Of a stretch of DNA of 64,000 nucleotides, positions 29,251 to 38,102 are shown in pieces. The stretch is from Dyadobacter tibetensis Y620-1 (GTDB lineage Bacteria; Bacteroidota; Bacteroidia; Cytophagales; Spirosomataceae). Within the stretch, counting starts at the first letter, position 1; each line of letters opens with the position of its first letter. Below the pieces are notes generated by a model. That model saw only the letters and a list, made by a program, of their open reading frames with translations. It was not told the origin of the DNA and did no database searches. Both the position numbers and the translations under genes were made by a program. The stretch spans positions 186,001 through 250,000 of the forward strand of contig NZ_AZQN01000007.1 of NCBI RefSeq assembly GCF_000566685.1. The letters are read 5' to 3'.

Positions 29251-31068
29251 ATGAAATTTTCAATTAAGCAATATACAGCCACCGGGCTGAGCCTGATGCT
29301 GCTCCTTTCCTCGGTATCCTGTAATACGGACGATTTTCTGGAAAATATTAATAAATCTAACCTAAACGACCAGACTCAGTGGGCTTCGGAGACCAATGCC
29401 GATGTCTTCCTGAATGACGTATACAGTGAGATTCCTAATAAGCTTACCCAAGCAGAAACGCTGGATTATTATACCGATGACTATAATATCAGTCATTATT
29501 ATACGGCATCAAACTGGCGGCAAGGGGTAGCAATCGTACCAGGCTCCAGTAACGATTCGCCCTGGGGTGGGACACATGGCCCAACCTATGGATACACCTG
29601 GCAGAACTTTTTTGTAAAAATTCGCAAGTGCAACACCTTTATTCAAAAAATTCAGGAGAATAAGGCGAATTATTCTGAATCCTATTTCAATAAGCGAATG
29701 GATGAGGCACGTTTCCTGCGGGCGTTTTTTTACAGCGAGTTTTTCGTACATATCGGCGGGCTACCTATCATTACTGAGCCCCTCGACCGGAATACCATGT
29801 CGGAAGCCGAATTACAGAAGCCGAGAGCTACTTTCACTGAAACCTATAATTTTATTGTAAGTGAATTAGAGGCTGTGGTAAATAATGCTTCCTTAAAGGT
29901 AAAATACAACGCCTCAGACAAAGAAGCCGGCCGGGCCACATTAGGCGCTGCGCTAGCACTGAAGGGTTGGGTAGAACTTTTCGGAGCTAGCCCCTTGTTC
30001 AATACCGCCCAGCCTTACTTAGCCGACCCAGGTAAGTTTGTTCATCATGGAAACGCTGATGCTTCCAGGTGGGCTAAGGCTGCAGCGACTAATAAGAAGT
30101 TTATCGATATGTATGGCAATGGTCAGGCCTATAACCTCTTCGGCGACCTGCCCAATTTTTGGCGGGTAAGCAACGAATATAACTCGGAAGTAATATGGGA
30201 TCGCCAAATTGTTGCCAATGTCGCAAATATGGGTTCGAACTATGAGCGCAGAGGTGGACCTACCTACGTACTTGGAGAATACCAAAGCTGGGGTAATTAT
30301 AACCCTACCCAAGAGCTGGTCGACCAGTTTGCCATGGCTAACGGAAAACTTATTACTGATCCCACCTCTGGATATGACCCTCAGAAACCATATGTTAACC
30401 GGGAGAAAAGGTTTTATGATTTTATCGTCTACGACGGTGCACCCTATAAGTTAGACTGGATGCCTCGTGCCGATACGATCTATACCAGAATCGACCAGAC
30501 CTACCCCAATCCAGACAGAACCAATCAAATTGATTTGGCGGGAAAGACAGACGTAGGTGATTCTGGATATTACCAAAAGAAACGTCTTAATCCGGATGCA
30601 GCTCCGGGCAACGATGCCAGTGGCCAGAACTATGTTTTTATTCGGTATGCAGAGGTATTGCTGAACTACGCAGAAGCACAAAATGAAGCGGCAGGGCCAG
30701 ATGCCTCCGTTTACGATGCGGTGAATAAGGTGCGCACCCGTTCCAAGCTTCCTGCCTTAGAAGCTGGGCTGAGCAAGTCACAAATGCGCGATGCTATCCG
30801 AAGAGAAAGAAGAGTCGAGCTTTGCTTTGAAGACAAGCGCTATCTGGATAGCAAAAGGTGGGCAATCACTGCCGAAACTATGGGTAAGCCACGGCATAAT
30901 ATGGTCATCCGCAATACGGTGCCTGCCAATAATTCGGGCAAGTGGGTATATAGCATAGAGGAAGAAGTAAAGTATAAGGTGAAGTTTGAACCTAAACAGT
31001 ATATGAGTCCTATTCCACAGAATGCCATAGACCAAAACCGCAATATTCCTCAAAATCCAGGATACTGA
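29251..31068 (+). CDS. SusD/RagB family nutrient-binding lipoprotein
   Basis: A 605-residue outer-membrane lipoprotein that forms the lid of the SusC channel. The signal and lipobox are MLLLSSVSCNTDDFLE. TPR-rich SusD features include RFLRAFFYSEFFVHIGGLPI, the LRAFFY-type helix, FIRYAEVLLNYAEAQNEA and IRRERRVELCFEDKRYLDSK near the C-terminus, ending IPQNPGY. It is the second gene of the SusCD pair (23-base gap). A hairpin downstream separates it from the FISUMP gene. Confidence 0.95.
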   Translation: MKFSIKQYTATGLSLMLLLSSVSCNTDDFLENINKSNLNDQTQWASETNADVFLNDVYSEIPNKLTQAETLDYYTDDYNISHYYTASNWRQGVAIVPGSSNDSPWGGTHGPTYGYTWQNFFVKIRKCNTFIQKIQENKANYSESYFNKRMDEARFLRAFFYSEFFVHIGGLPIITEPLDRNTMSEAELQKPRATFTETYNFIVSELEAVVNNASLKVKYNASDKEAGRATLGAALALKGWVELFGASPLFNTAQPYLADPGKFVHHGNADASRWAKAAATNKKFIDMYGNGQAYNLFGDLPNFWRVSNEYNSEVIWDRQIVANVANMGSNYERRGGPTYVLGEYQSWGNYNPTQELVDQFAMANGKLITDPTSGYDPQKPYVNREKRFYDFIVYDGAPYKLDWMPRADTIYTRIDQTYPNPDRTNQIDLAGKTDVGDSGYYQKKRLNPDAAPGNDASGQNYVFIRYAEVLLNYAEAQNEAAGPDASVYDAVNKVRTRSKLPALEAGLSKSQMRDAIRRERRVELCFEDKRYLDSKRWAITAETMGKPRHNMVIRNTVPANNSGKWVYSIEEEVKYKVKFEPKQYMSPIPQNAIDQNRNIPQNPGY

Positions 31069-31092
31069 TAATAAGATTGTCCTTTGCCTGAT

Positions 31093-31119
31093 ACACCCTG
31101 CCTATAATAGGCGGGGTGT
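31093..31119 (+). terminator. Stem-loop after SusD gene
   Basis: An 11-bp stem ACACCCTGCCT (31093-31103) / AGGCGGGGTGT (31109-31119), one G-U pair, loop ATAAT. No T-run follows, so it may act as an RNA 3'-end stabiliser or partial terminator. Confidence 0.5.
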
Positions 31120-31209
31120 GGCATAAATGACCCTACCGTTTACTCATTGAGGTGTAGGTTTTACAACCATATTATAGAATAATTGGTCTGTAAAAATAAA
31201 CGCCAAGTC

Positions 31210-31836
31210 ATGAAGTATGCAATATTTACAAGTTTAACTTTTCTCATTCTTACTGGCTTATGTGCCTGTGAGAAGATCGTCTGTCCATATGAGCCCGAGC
31301 CCCAACCCGATACTAACCGGGTGGTAATAGAGGGTCACGCCTATCCTTATATTCGTATTGGAAACCAATTATGGACTACAGTAAATTACCGGTCGTTGAC
31401 CGGGCTTCCGCATCCCGACCCCAAAAAGGAAATTTATGGCCACTACTACACTTTCCAGGAGGCAAGCTCCATTCCCCTCCCTCAGGGCTGGCGAATACCA
31501 ACTCAGGAAGAGTATAAAGTCCTAGCTCAACGCCAGGGGGTCATATTTACCCAGGATAGAGCTTCCAACGAACCTGCTCTAAAAAAATTGCTGTCGGTAG
31601 AAAACTGGCTTCATATTCCGGGCAGCAATGCCAGCGGATTCAATGCTTTCCCGGCCGGTTATATGTTTAAAAATGAACCTCCTATAGATGGAGATATCTG
31701 CGAATTCTGGACAGTCAGTGGCATTACCGTGAGTATACAGGAGGGAGCTAACAGACTTAACCATTCGATGTCATTCTACGATTCTGAAAAAAACCCAATA
31801 TATCGCTTTAACATTAGATTTGTAAAAGATGTATAA
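31210..31836 (+). CDS. FISUMP-domain lipoprotein
   Basis: A 208-residue lipoprotein from the ATG at 31210 (a TTG at 31183 is in frame but adds no signal). Signal and lipobox: FLILTGLCACEK. The body is a Fibrobacter succinogenes major paralogous (FISUMP) domain: YPYIRIGNQLWTTVNYR, YGHYYTFQEASS, LPQGWRIPTQEEY, ASGFNAFPAGYM, and CEFWTVSGI. Such lipoproteins are usually exposed on the surface and their function is unknown. It follows SusCD and may be part of the same uptake locus. Confidence 0.85.
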   Translation: MKYAIFTSLTFLILTGLCACEKIVCPYEPEPQPDTNRVVIEGHAYPYIRIGNQLWTTVNYRSLTGLPHPDPKKEIYGHYYTFQEASSIPLPQGWRIPTQEEYKVLAQRQGVIFTQDRASNEPALKKLLSVENWLHIPGSNASGFNAFPAGYMFKNEPPIDGDICEFWTVSGITVSIQEGANRLNHSMSFYDSEKNPIYRFNIRFVKDV

Positions 31837-31856
31837 TGCCATACATATGGCTATCG

Positions 31857-32222
31857 CTAGATCATATATAAAAATATAATTGCAAGAATAGCAGGCAGTG
31901 CCTGTACAAAGAAAATCTTCCTGCTAGCCGTTAGGGCACCAAAAATACCCGCTACGACCACGCATCCCAGGAAAAACAGGGCTATATACCGGCTCCATGC
32001 CGGATCCTGTACCAGCAAGGACCAAATGAGACCGGCAGATAAAAAACCATTGTACAATCCCTGATTGGCAGCCATGGTTTTGGTGGGGCGGAACAGTTCA
32101 TCCGGCAAGGCTCCTTTAAATGTCTTCTTTCCCAATGTTTCCCAGGCGAACATTTCCATATACAGGATGTAGATATGCTCCAGAGCGACCAGAGCCACGA
32201 GCAGTTTGGCGATTAGTATCAT
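31857..32222 (-). CDS. DUF1304 family membrane protein
   Basis: A 121-residue protein with four hydrophobic helices. Family signatures are ALEHIYILYMEMFAWET near the N-terminus, RPTKTMAANQGLYNGFLSAGLIW, and FFLGCVVVAGIFGALTA. DUF1304 proteins are small inner-membrane proteins of unknown role. It is convergent with the FISUMP gene; the ~300 bases upstream (32223-32526) show no other gene. Confidence 0.88.
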   Translation of the reverse strand: MILIAKLLVALVALEHIYILYMEMFAWETLGKKTFKGALPDELFRPTKTMAANQGLYNGFLSAGLIWSLLVQDPAWSRYIALFFLGCVVVAGIFGALTASRKIFFVQALPAILAIIFLYMI

Positions 32223-32526
32223 ACGTTAGTATCCTTTGTGAATACCTAAAGATAAGGGCTACATGGTTAATTCAAATAGAACCTCTTTACAATTCTTCTA
32301 ATTGGTATACGTTAATGGAATTTTAATCCGATTTAGCGAAGCCCTCCTCCATCCTTTCTAATACATTCAAATACTAACTAACAAGCAATTATACCTGCTG
32401 ACTTCAACTTAAACTAAGTTACTCCTGGTACATTGCTCTGTGCTAACGGTAAGCAGGAAATGCGTTGCAGCATTTGCTAGGATAGTCTCATTAATTTTGT
32501 TAAAAATCCGTTGAATTTTCACAGAC

Positions 32527-34312
32527 ATGCAAATATCCAAAGTCGCAAGTCCTTTTAAGTACCTGGCAATCCTGTATTTGCTAGTAAGCATCGCCCTAAG
32601 ACTGGTATTCCTATTTCACCCCATTACGACCTCCAACTTTACACCCTCCGAATGGCTAAATATATTCGCCCTGGGGCTAACTTCAGACCTACTGGTATTC
32701 ATCCTGGCCAGCGTCATTCTTTGGCTCTACTTACTCTTACTCTCCGAGTCGAAATACCATTCCCCATGGGGATATGTGATGTGGGGAGGTTATATATTAC
32801 TATTTCTCTATATTCTTTCGGGGCATTCGATCCTGACAGAATATGGTGGCCCCCTTGCCTATGATAGGGCTTCTATTTGTAGGCCTGAAAACCGCTCTGG
32901 TGGGCATTATGCTTACCAAAACAGAGAAAGCACATCCGACTGGGTTTGTATGGCCTTACTATTTTCATTTTCGTGATAATCATCATCCAGAATGCCGAAA
33001 GCGAGTATTTTTTCTGGAATGAGTTTGGCGTCCGTTTTAATTTTATAGCGGTCGGTTATCTGGTCTACACCAATACGGTCATTGGCAATATAATGGAGTC
33101 CTATCCAGTAGTCCCTTTATTTACCAGTTTAGGTATCGTTTCCCTGCTGATTACCTACTGGATCATCAGGAAATCCCGTGCCTATCTGGAAGCATTACCC
33201 AGTTTTTTGGATAAGCTAAAAATCACAGCATTTACTATGGTTTTGGTGGCCGGCTCCCTACTAGCCCTTCCAATCATGGAACGTTTTCAACATTCTGATA
33301 ATGTATTTTCAAATGAACTTCAAGCCAACGGTAATTATAAGTTCAACCAGGCCTTCCTTACAGTGAGCTCGACTTTTATACCTATTATACATCGCTAAAC
33401 GACACCGAAGCCTTTGCCATCTTGAGCAACGATTTGCCCGGCCATCAGTCAAAAAGCATATACCACCAAATACCTTTAAGGAGAAGACGCATTCTTTGAC
33501 AATATGAGCGACTTCTTTACCGGCAACGGCTATGATATCATCGATAAGTCCAGCTTCACAAAGGCTGAGATTACTTTTGCCAATATCTGTAGAGTTTGCG
33601 ATAAAGACATGGCCGTAAAACCATCAAGACCATGAATGAGGAAGCACGTCAGGGAAAGCCCATCTTCAATCATTGGAGGACGGTGAGCGATCATAGGCCT
33701 TTTACCTACCCTGATGGAAAAATAGACATCCCCAGCGATTCCAAGTCACGAGAAGGGGGCATCAAATACACGGACTATTCCCTGAAGCAGTTTTTCAAAA
33801 TGTCCCAAAACGAATCCTGGTTTGCAAATACCGTCTTCGTAATTGTTGCCGACCATTGCGCCTCTAGTGCCGGCAAAACAGAACTTCCGATGGACAAGTA
33901 CCATATTCCGGCCATGATCTATGCCCCGGGTTTGGTGGATGAAGGCAATGAGGATAAGCTTATGTCGCAGATAGACCTGATGCCAACCCTGATGGGGCTG
34001 ATGCATTTCTAGTATCAGAGCAAATTCTTTGGCCGTAATATCTATCGGGCCGACTATCAGCCCAGGGCATTTATAGCAACCTACCAGGATCTGGGTTATA
34101 TCAAAGACGATATCCTAACAATATTATCACCCGTTAAAAAGCAAAAACAGTTTGACCTAAGCTTATCATCTCAAAATAAAATGAAGGGAGGATATCCCAT
34201 TTATTATAAAGAAAAGCTAAAGAAAACCATGAATACCGCCCTACTAAACGAGGCCACCGCAGCGTACCAAACGGCTGCCTATATATTGAAATATAAAGGG
34301 TATCAGGAGTGA
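32527..34312 (+). pseudogene. Decayed LTA-synthase-like membrane sulfatase-fold gene
   Basis: Remains of an LTA synthase/alkaline-phosphatase-superfamily membrane protein spread over all three frames. Readable parts are an N-terminal membrane region (32527-~32865), a continuation in a second frame (~32866-32945, PMIGLLFVGLKTALVGIMLT), a third (~32946-33398), then FYTYYTSLNDTEAFAIL, DAFFDNMSDFFTGNGYDIID, NHWRTVSDHRPFTYP, TVFVIVADHCA and a TAG at 34010 followed by the last ~100 codons to 34312. The stretch that should hold the active-site Thr and metal ligands, between the membrane domain and DAFFDN, is missing. At least three frameshifts, a stop and a large deletion mean it cannot be functional. 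Confidence 0.85.
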
Positions 34313-34459
34313 AACCTAACAAATTTGCGAGCACTTGTCCAGCTTTTGAACGGAAGGGGAATTAATAGTTACAAAAGAAGGGTTTTAGGCCTTTAGTGAT
34401 GAAGGGATGATGTCCAATCACCAATACGGCCGTCTTCGTTTATTAAAGTCGGCTTCTTT

Positions 34460-35025
34460 TAATTGCCGCTGAAATGGGCGTCTAGCTAAAGAGTCCAGGC
34501 TTGACCAGAAACAAGAGGGTCGTTTTTACAAATACTGGTAAACACGAATATGGTTTACAGTAAATCGTATTGTCAGTGCGAATATTTTCATAATAGTATA
34601 TAGAACAAGTAAGGAGTGCAGCGGCTTTAAAGCAAATACAAAAAGGATCCGTCTATATATAGGAATCTGCACGATTCCTTATAACCAATACTTCATCATC
34701 CGGAAACGCCAGACCAAAGGCTTTTTGAAGGGCCGAATGGTGAAAAATAATATACCAGTAGCATTCAAAGTGTATTGAGAAGTGCGGTGGATAAAAGCGG
34801 AGCAAATCCACGGTATCAACGCTTGCACTACGGCACAGTTTCTCGACGGGTGCGACCATTCTGTGCCTTGTTTATGAAGCTGTAAATCTAGGATTTATAC
34901 AGAGCAAGTCGGCTCATAGCAATAAAATCAACGATTTTTATACCCAGATACTGTCTGTAAATAATAAAGTTGTAAAGCGTCCGCCTGATTATTTAGATAA
35001 TTTCAATATTTTAAAGAAAAAATAG
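34460..35025 (+). pseudogene. Decayed tyrosine recombinase (copy 1)
   Basis: A degenerate C-terminal catalytic domain of a phage-integrase-type recombinase. From 34795 to the stop at 35025 one frame is readable and contains LRHSFSTGATILCLVYEAVN, NDFYTQIL with the tyrosine nucleophile and the tail PDYLDNFNILKKK, matching the usual LRHSFATHLLE...GHSS-KTTEIYTH...SPLD pattern. Upstream the frame is broken by stops, but DNA similarity to copy 2 (37421-37996) continues back to about 34460. It opens module 1. The N-terminal domain is missing or unrecognisable. Confidence 0.75.
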
Positions 35026-35075
35026 GTATTCACAATAATGATCTATATGACCTAGAGTATATTTAGGGAGTTTAT

Positions 35076-35115
35076 ACTCATGTTAGCGGTCATGATACAT
35101 GGCGACAAAACATTA
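35076..35115 (+). other. Conserved GTTA site after recombinase remnant (attI/attC-like), copy 1
   Basis: GTTAGCGGTCATG at 35082 followed by ATGGCGACAAAAC. The corresponding place after recombinase copy 2 reads GTTACCGCCAAGTG ... GGACGACAAAAC. GTTRRRY is the core of integron recombination sites; this one starts the cargo segment. Confidence 0.4.
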
Positions 35116-35134
35116 ATAAGAAAAATAACAGACC

Positions 35135-35164
35135 TTACATTAGCCTACAACAAACATATATTTG
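35135..35164 (+). promoter_or_regulatory. Candidate cassette promoter
   Basis: TATATTTG at 35157-35164 matches TAnnTTTG, with TTA (one off TTG) exactly 19 bases upstream. It would transcribe the NmrA-AraC pair. Confidence 0.35.
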
Positions 35165-35234
35165 ACTACAAACGTCTTTCTGTTTCTGCGGAATTTTGTT
35201 GAGCAATTTTGCAATGAATATAAAAACAGAAAAG

Positions 35235-36134
35235 ATGAAAATTACAATTGCAGGCTCATTGGGTCATATAGGTAAACCGCTAACTCAAGAGTTGGTCCAA
35301 AAAGGACATTTAGTAACAGTTATTAGCAGTAATGCTGAAAGGCAAAAAGACATTGAAGGTATGGGAGCGACAGCAGCAATTGGCTCTTTAGAAGAAGTTG
35401 GTTTTATTACTTCAGCATTTACAGGTGCTGATGCTATATTTTGTATGGTGCCACCGGCAAACTATTTTGATCACGACCTTGATTTACTTGCCTATTATAA
35501 AGGCCTGGGGAATAAATACCAACAAGCCATAACACAAAGTGGAGTAAAAAAAGTCGTTAATCTAAGTAGCATCGGAGCTCATATGAAGGAAGGTAACGGC
35601 ATACTTCAGGGCACTTTTTATGTTGAAAGTATACTCAATGCATTACCTTCGGACGTTGCTCTTACTCACATTCGGCCTACCGAATTTTATTATAATTTGC
35701 TTTCACAGGTTAATTCCGCGAAGACTGATGGGTTTATAGCGTCTAATATTGGGGGTGAAGTTGTAAATGTGTGGGTATCACCAACGGATATTGCTAACGT
35801 TATTGCCGAGGAGATTACTTCACCACTTGCTGGCCGAAAAGTACGGTATGTGGCAAGTGATCAACTTACCTACAATGAATTGGTAACTATCTTAAGTGAA
35901 TCAATAGGAAATCCACACCTTAAATGGGTAACCTTAACGGATGAACAGATGAGAGAAGGTCTGGAAGCTGCGGGCATGCAACCAGCCATTGCGGAGGGTA
36001 TGACGGAAATGTATGCAGCTATAAACAGTGGTTTATTGTATGATCATTACAATTTTCACAAACCTGCCACGCTGGGCAAAGTTAAAATAAAAGATTTTGC
36101 TCAAGACTTTGCTGAAGCTTATAATCAACTATAG
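35235..36134 (+). CDS. NmrA-like NAD(P)-binding protein
   Basis: A ~299-residue Rossmann protein from MKITIAGSLGHIGKPLTQEL (35235); the Met at 35214 is an alternative. The N-terminal G-x-x-G-x-x-G-like GSLGHIGKPL binds the dinucleotide. SGVKKVVNLSSIGAHM and HIRPTEFYYNLL are typical of NmrA/QOR2-type atypical SDRs, which act as NAD(P)H redox sensors or quinone reductases. The codons are AT-richer than the flanking chromosome. Nine bases separate it from the AraC gene, so the pair is one transcript; the regulator may control it. Confidence 0.85.
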   Translation: MKITIAGSLGHIGKPLTQELVQKGHLVTVISSNAERQKDIEGMGATAAIGSLEEVGFITSAFTGADAIFCMVPPANYFDHDLDLLAYYKGLGNKYQQAITQSGVKKVVNLSSIGAHMKEGNGILQGTFYVESILNALPSDVALTHIRPTEFYYNLLSQVNSAKTDGFIASNIGGEVVNVWVSPTDIANVIAEEITSPLAGRKVRYVASDQLTYNELVTILSESIGNPHLKWVTLTDEQMREGLEAAGMQPAIAEGMTEMYAAINSGLLYDHYNFHKPATLGKVKIKDFAQDFAEAYNQL

Positions 36135-36143
36135 CAATAGATT

Positions 36144-37064
36144 ATGAAAAACCTACCGCCTCTTCATATCAAAACAATTAGTGAGTATCATCGATTCAGA
36201 GGCTTACCTAAACCAGAACACCCATTAATGAGTGTTATAAATTTAGATGAAATAAGGAAGCTTTCAGCTGATGAGCATACCAATTGGATGTTTGACTTTT
36301 ACTCAATTGCATTAAAAAGAAATGTTGATTCCAGGATAAAATATAAATATGGACAGCAAACCTACGATTTTGATGAAGGGGTCATGTTTTTCATTGCTCC
36401 CAAACAGATTTTTTCAGTCGAAACCGAGGGAGATTATAAGCTTTCGGGGTGGATGCTGCTCATTCATCCCGATTTTTTTTGGCAAAGTTCATTAGCAAAA
36501 TCCATAAATCAATACGGGTTCTTTAGTTATTCGGCAAATGAAGCCTTACATCTTTCAGATAAAGAAGAGACTACAATTATCAATATTTTTCAAAGTATAA
36601 AGCAGGAGTATGTTTCCAATATTGATAAGTTTAGCCAACCCCTCATTATTGCCCAAATAGAAGTGTTACTCAATTATTCAGACAGATTTTATCATCGTCA
36701 ATTCATAACTAGAAAAATATCCAACCATAAAATATTAAATCGTCTGGAAGAAATTCTTACACAATATTTCAATCAGGATAGCTTAATAGATAGTGGATTA
36801 CCTACTGTTCAAAATATTGCTAAAAAACTAAATGTATCACCTAACTATTTAAGTGGTTTGTTGAAAACTTTGACGGGGCAAAGCACACAACAACATATCC
36901 ACGAAAAATTGATTGAGAAAGCAAAAGAGAAATTATCAAATACCAACTTGTCAGTAAGTGAAATTGCTTATGCATTAGGCTTTGAACATTCACAGTCGTT
37001 CAGTAAGCTTTTCAAAAGCAAGACAAACCAAACACCACGAAATTACAGACAGAGGTTTAACTAA
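36144..37064 (+). CDS. AraC family transcriptional regulator
   Basis: A 306-residue regulator. The N-terminal ~190 residues form a cupin-like sensing domain (YDFDEGVMFFIAPKQIFSVE, WMLLIHPDFFW). The C-terminal AraC double HTH reads TVQNIAKKLNVSPNYLSGLL and LSVSEIAYALGFEHSQSFSK followed by LFKSKTNQTPRNYRQRF. It is the second gene of module 1's cargo and is AT-rich like its partner. NmrA-like genes paired with AraC regulators of this size are common on mobile DNA in Bacteroidota; that statement is from memory. Confidence 0.9.
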   Translation: MKNLPPLHIKTISEYHRFRGLPKPEHPLMSVINLDEIRKLSADEHTNWMFDFYSIALKRNVDSRIKYKYGQQTYDFDEGVMFFIAPKQIFSVETEGDYKLSGWMLLIHPDFFWQSSLAKSINQYGFFSYSANEALHLSDKEETTIINIFQSIKQEYVSNIDKFSQPLIIAQIEVLLNYSDRFYHRQFITRKISNHKILNRLEEILTQYFNQDSLIDSGLPTVQNIAKKLNVSPNYLSGLLKTLTGQSTQQHIHEKLIEKAKEKLSNTNLSVSEIAYALGFEHSQSFSKLFKSKTNQTPRNYRQRFN

Positions 37065-37079
37065 GAAAACACTACGGCT

Positions 37080-37168
37080 AATCAAGTAGACGGCCGCAGA
37101 CCATAAAGCCTACGGTGCGCCTCTGGTACGCCAGCCCGGTCACAGCACTGTACGTACGGGTCTCGTAT
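37080..37168 (+). repeat. 89-bp direct repeat, copy A
   Basis: Near-identical to 44336-44424: over the first 81 bases only three mismatches were counted by eye, after which similarity fades. It starts 15 bases after the AraC stop codon. It is GC-rich and contains a small CTGG-TACG-CCAG hairpin. It marks the 3' end of module 1. Confidence 0.9.
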
Positions 37169-37420
37169 ACAGCGGACTATGCACCCCAGTTATGAAACAT
37201 GGGACTTACCTTTTCACAATAATCATTCATTCTCTTATAACCTCGCTTACTTAGTCGTGCTAGGGCAATGGTAGTGCTAAGTATTGGGTTTTGGGCAACG
37301 TATGGGCATGCCTAGTGCAGCCGCCTTTCCTTGTTCTGCTAAATTGATAAGCTCTGCCATAGGCTATACCCAGACGTATCAGGTTCTTTCGTTTTAGACA
37401 GGCGGGTATTTCGGAGGTAC

Positions 37421-37996
37421 CATGCCACTAAAATGAGAGACTGTCGAACGACTCCAAGTCTGGCCAGAGTCCAGAAGCGCTTTTTCCGTGTACTGGTAAA
37501 CACGTATATGGTTTAGCGTAATCCGTATTTCCGATACGCATATTTTCGTAATAGTATTTCGAACCAGTAAGGATTGCAGCGGCTTTGAAAAGCAATCACA
37601 TAAAGGATCTGTTTATATTTAGAAACCTGTCCTATTCCTAATAACCAGTACTTCATCACCCGGAAACGCCCGACCAAAGGCTCTTTGAAGGGCAGTACGG
37701 TGGAAAATATTATGCCAAAAGCATTTAAAACCTATTGAGAAGTGTGGCGGAGAAAATCGGCGTAAATCACTGATTTAAAGCGCATATACAACGGCACAGT
37801 TTCGCGACGGGCTCGACCATTCGGCATCTTCTACAAGCAGCTGTAACTCTTCGCATGATACAGCGTATGATGGGCCATAGCAGTAAAACTACCGAAGTTT
37901 ACACCCAGAGACTGGCCCATTGATCACAAATCAGCCAAAAGCCCGCTTGATTATTTAGATAATTTCGATATTATTGTGGAGAATCCTACTGACTAA
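37421..37996 (+). pseudogene. Decayed tyrosine recombinase (copy 2)
   Basis: Diverged duplicate of 34460-35025. One frame from ~37789 to 37920 reads RHSFATGSTIRHLLQ then LRMIQRMMGHSSKTTEVYTQ, giving recombinase box II and the Tyr nucleophile. After a frameshift, KSPLDYLDNFDI (37937-37972) supplies the family's C-terminal tail and the frame stops at 37996. The upstream part has several stops. Both copies share the unusual TG(S/A)TI insertion after RHSF, showing common ancestry. It opens module 2. The 250 bases between repeat copy A and this remnant show no gene. Confidence 0.8.
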
Positions 37997-38026
37997 TACG
38001 AAATAGACGCATCTGGTTCCGTAAAT

Positions 38027-38061
38027 AACGGTGTTACCGCCAAGTGTAGGACGACAAAACT
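38027..38061 (+). other. Conserved GTTA site after recombinase remnant, copy 2
   Basis: GTTACCGCCAAGTGTAGGACGACAAAAC-type sequence with GTTA at 38033-38036, 37 bases after the recombinase remnant's stop and ~70 before the NTPase start. It aligns with the site at 35082. Confidence 0.4.
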
Positions 38062-38102
38062 GGATATAAACATTATACCAATATCTCTAAAAAAATATGT
38101 AA

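Larger units (their letters stand above)
34460..37168 (+). mobile_element. Fossil integron-like module 1
   Basis: Order on the + strand: recombinase remnant, GTTA site at 35082, NmrA-like gene, AraC gene, 89-bp direct repeat. The same order is repeated in module 2. Interpreted as a decayed recombinase plus cassette cargo; the integron assignment is inference from the repeated layout and the attC-like site in module 2. Confidence 0.5.

Noticed and set aside
37080..37168. 89-bp repeat as a tRNA or tmRNA fragment
   Set aside because: No T-arm GGTTCGA-type motif, no acceptor stem or CCA end; the fold is only a small hairpin.
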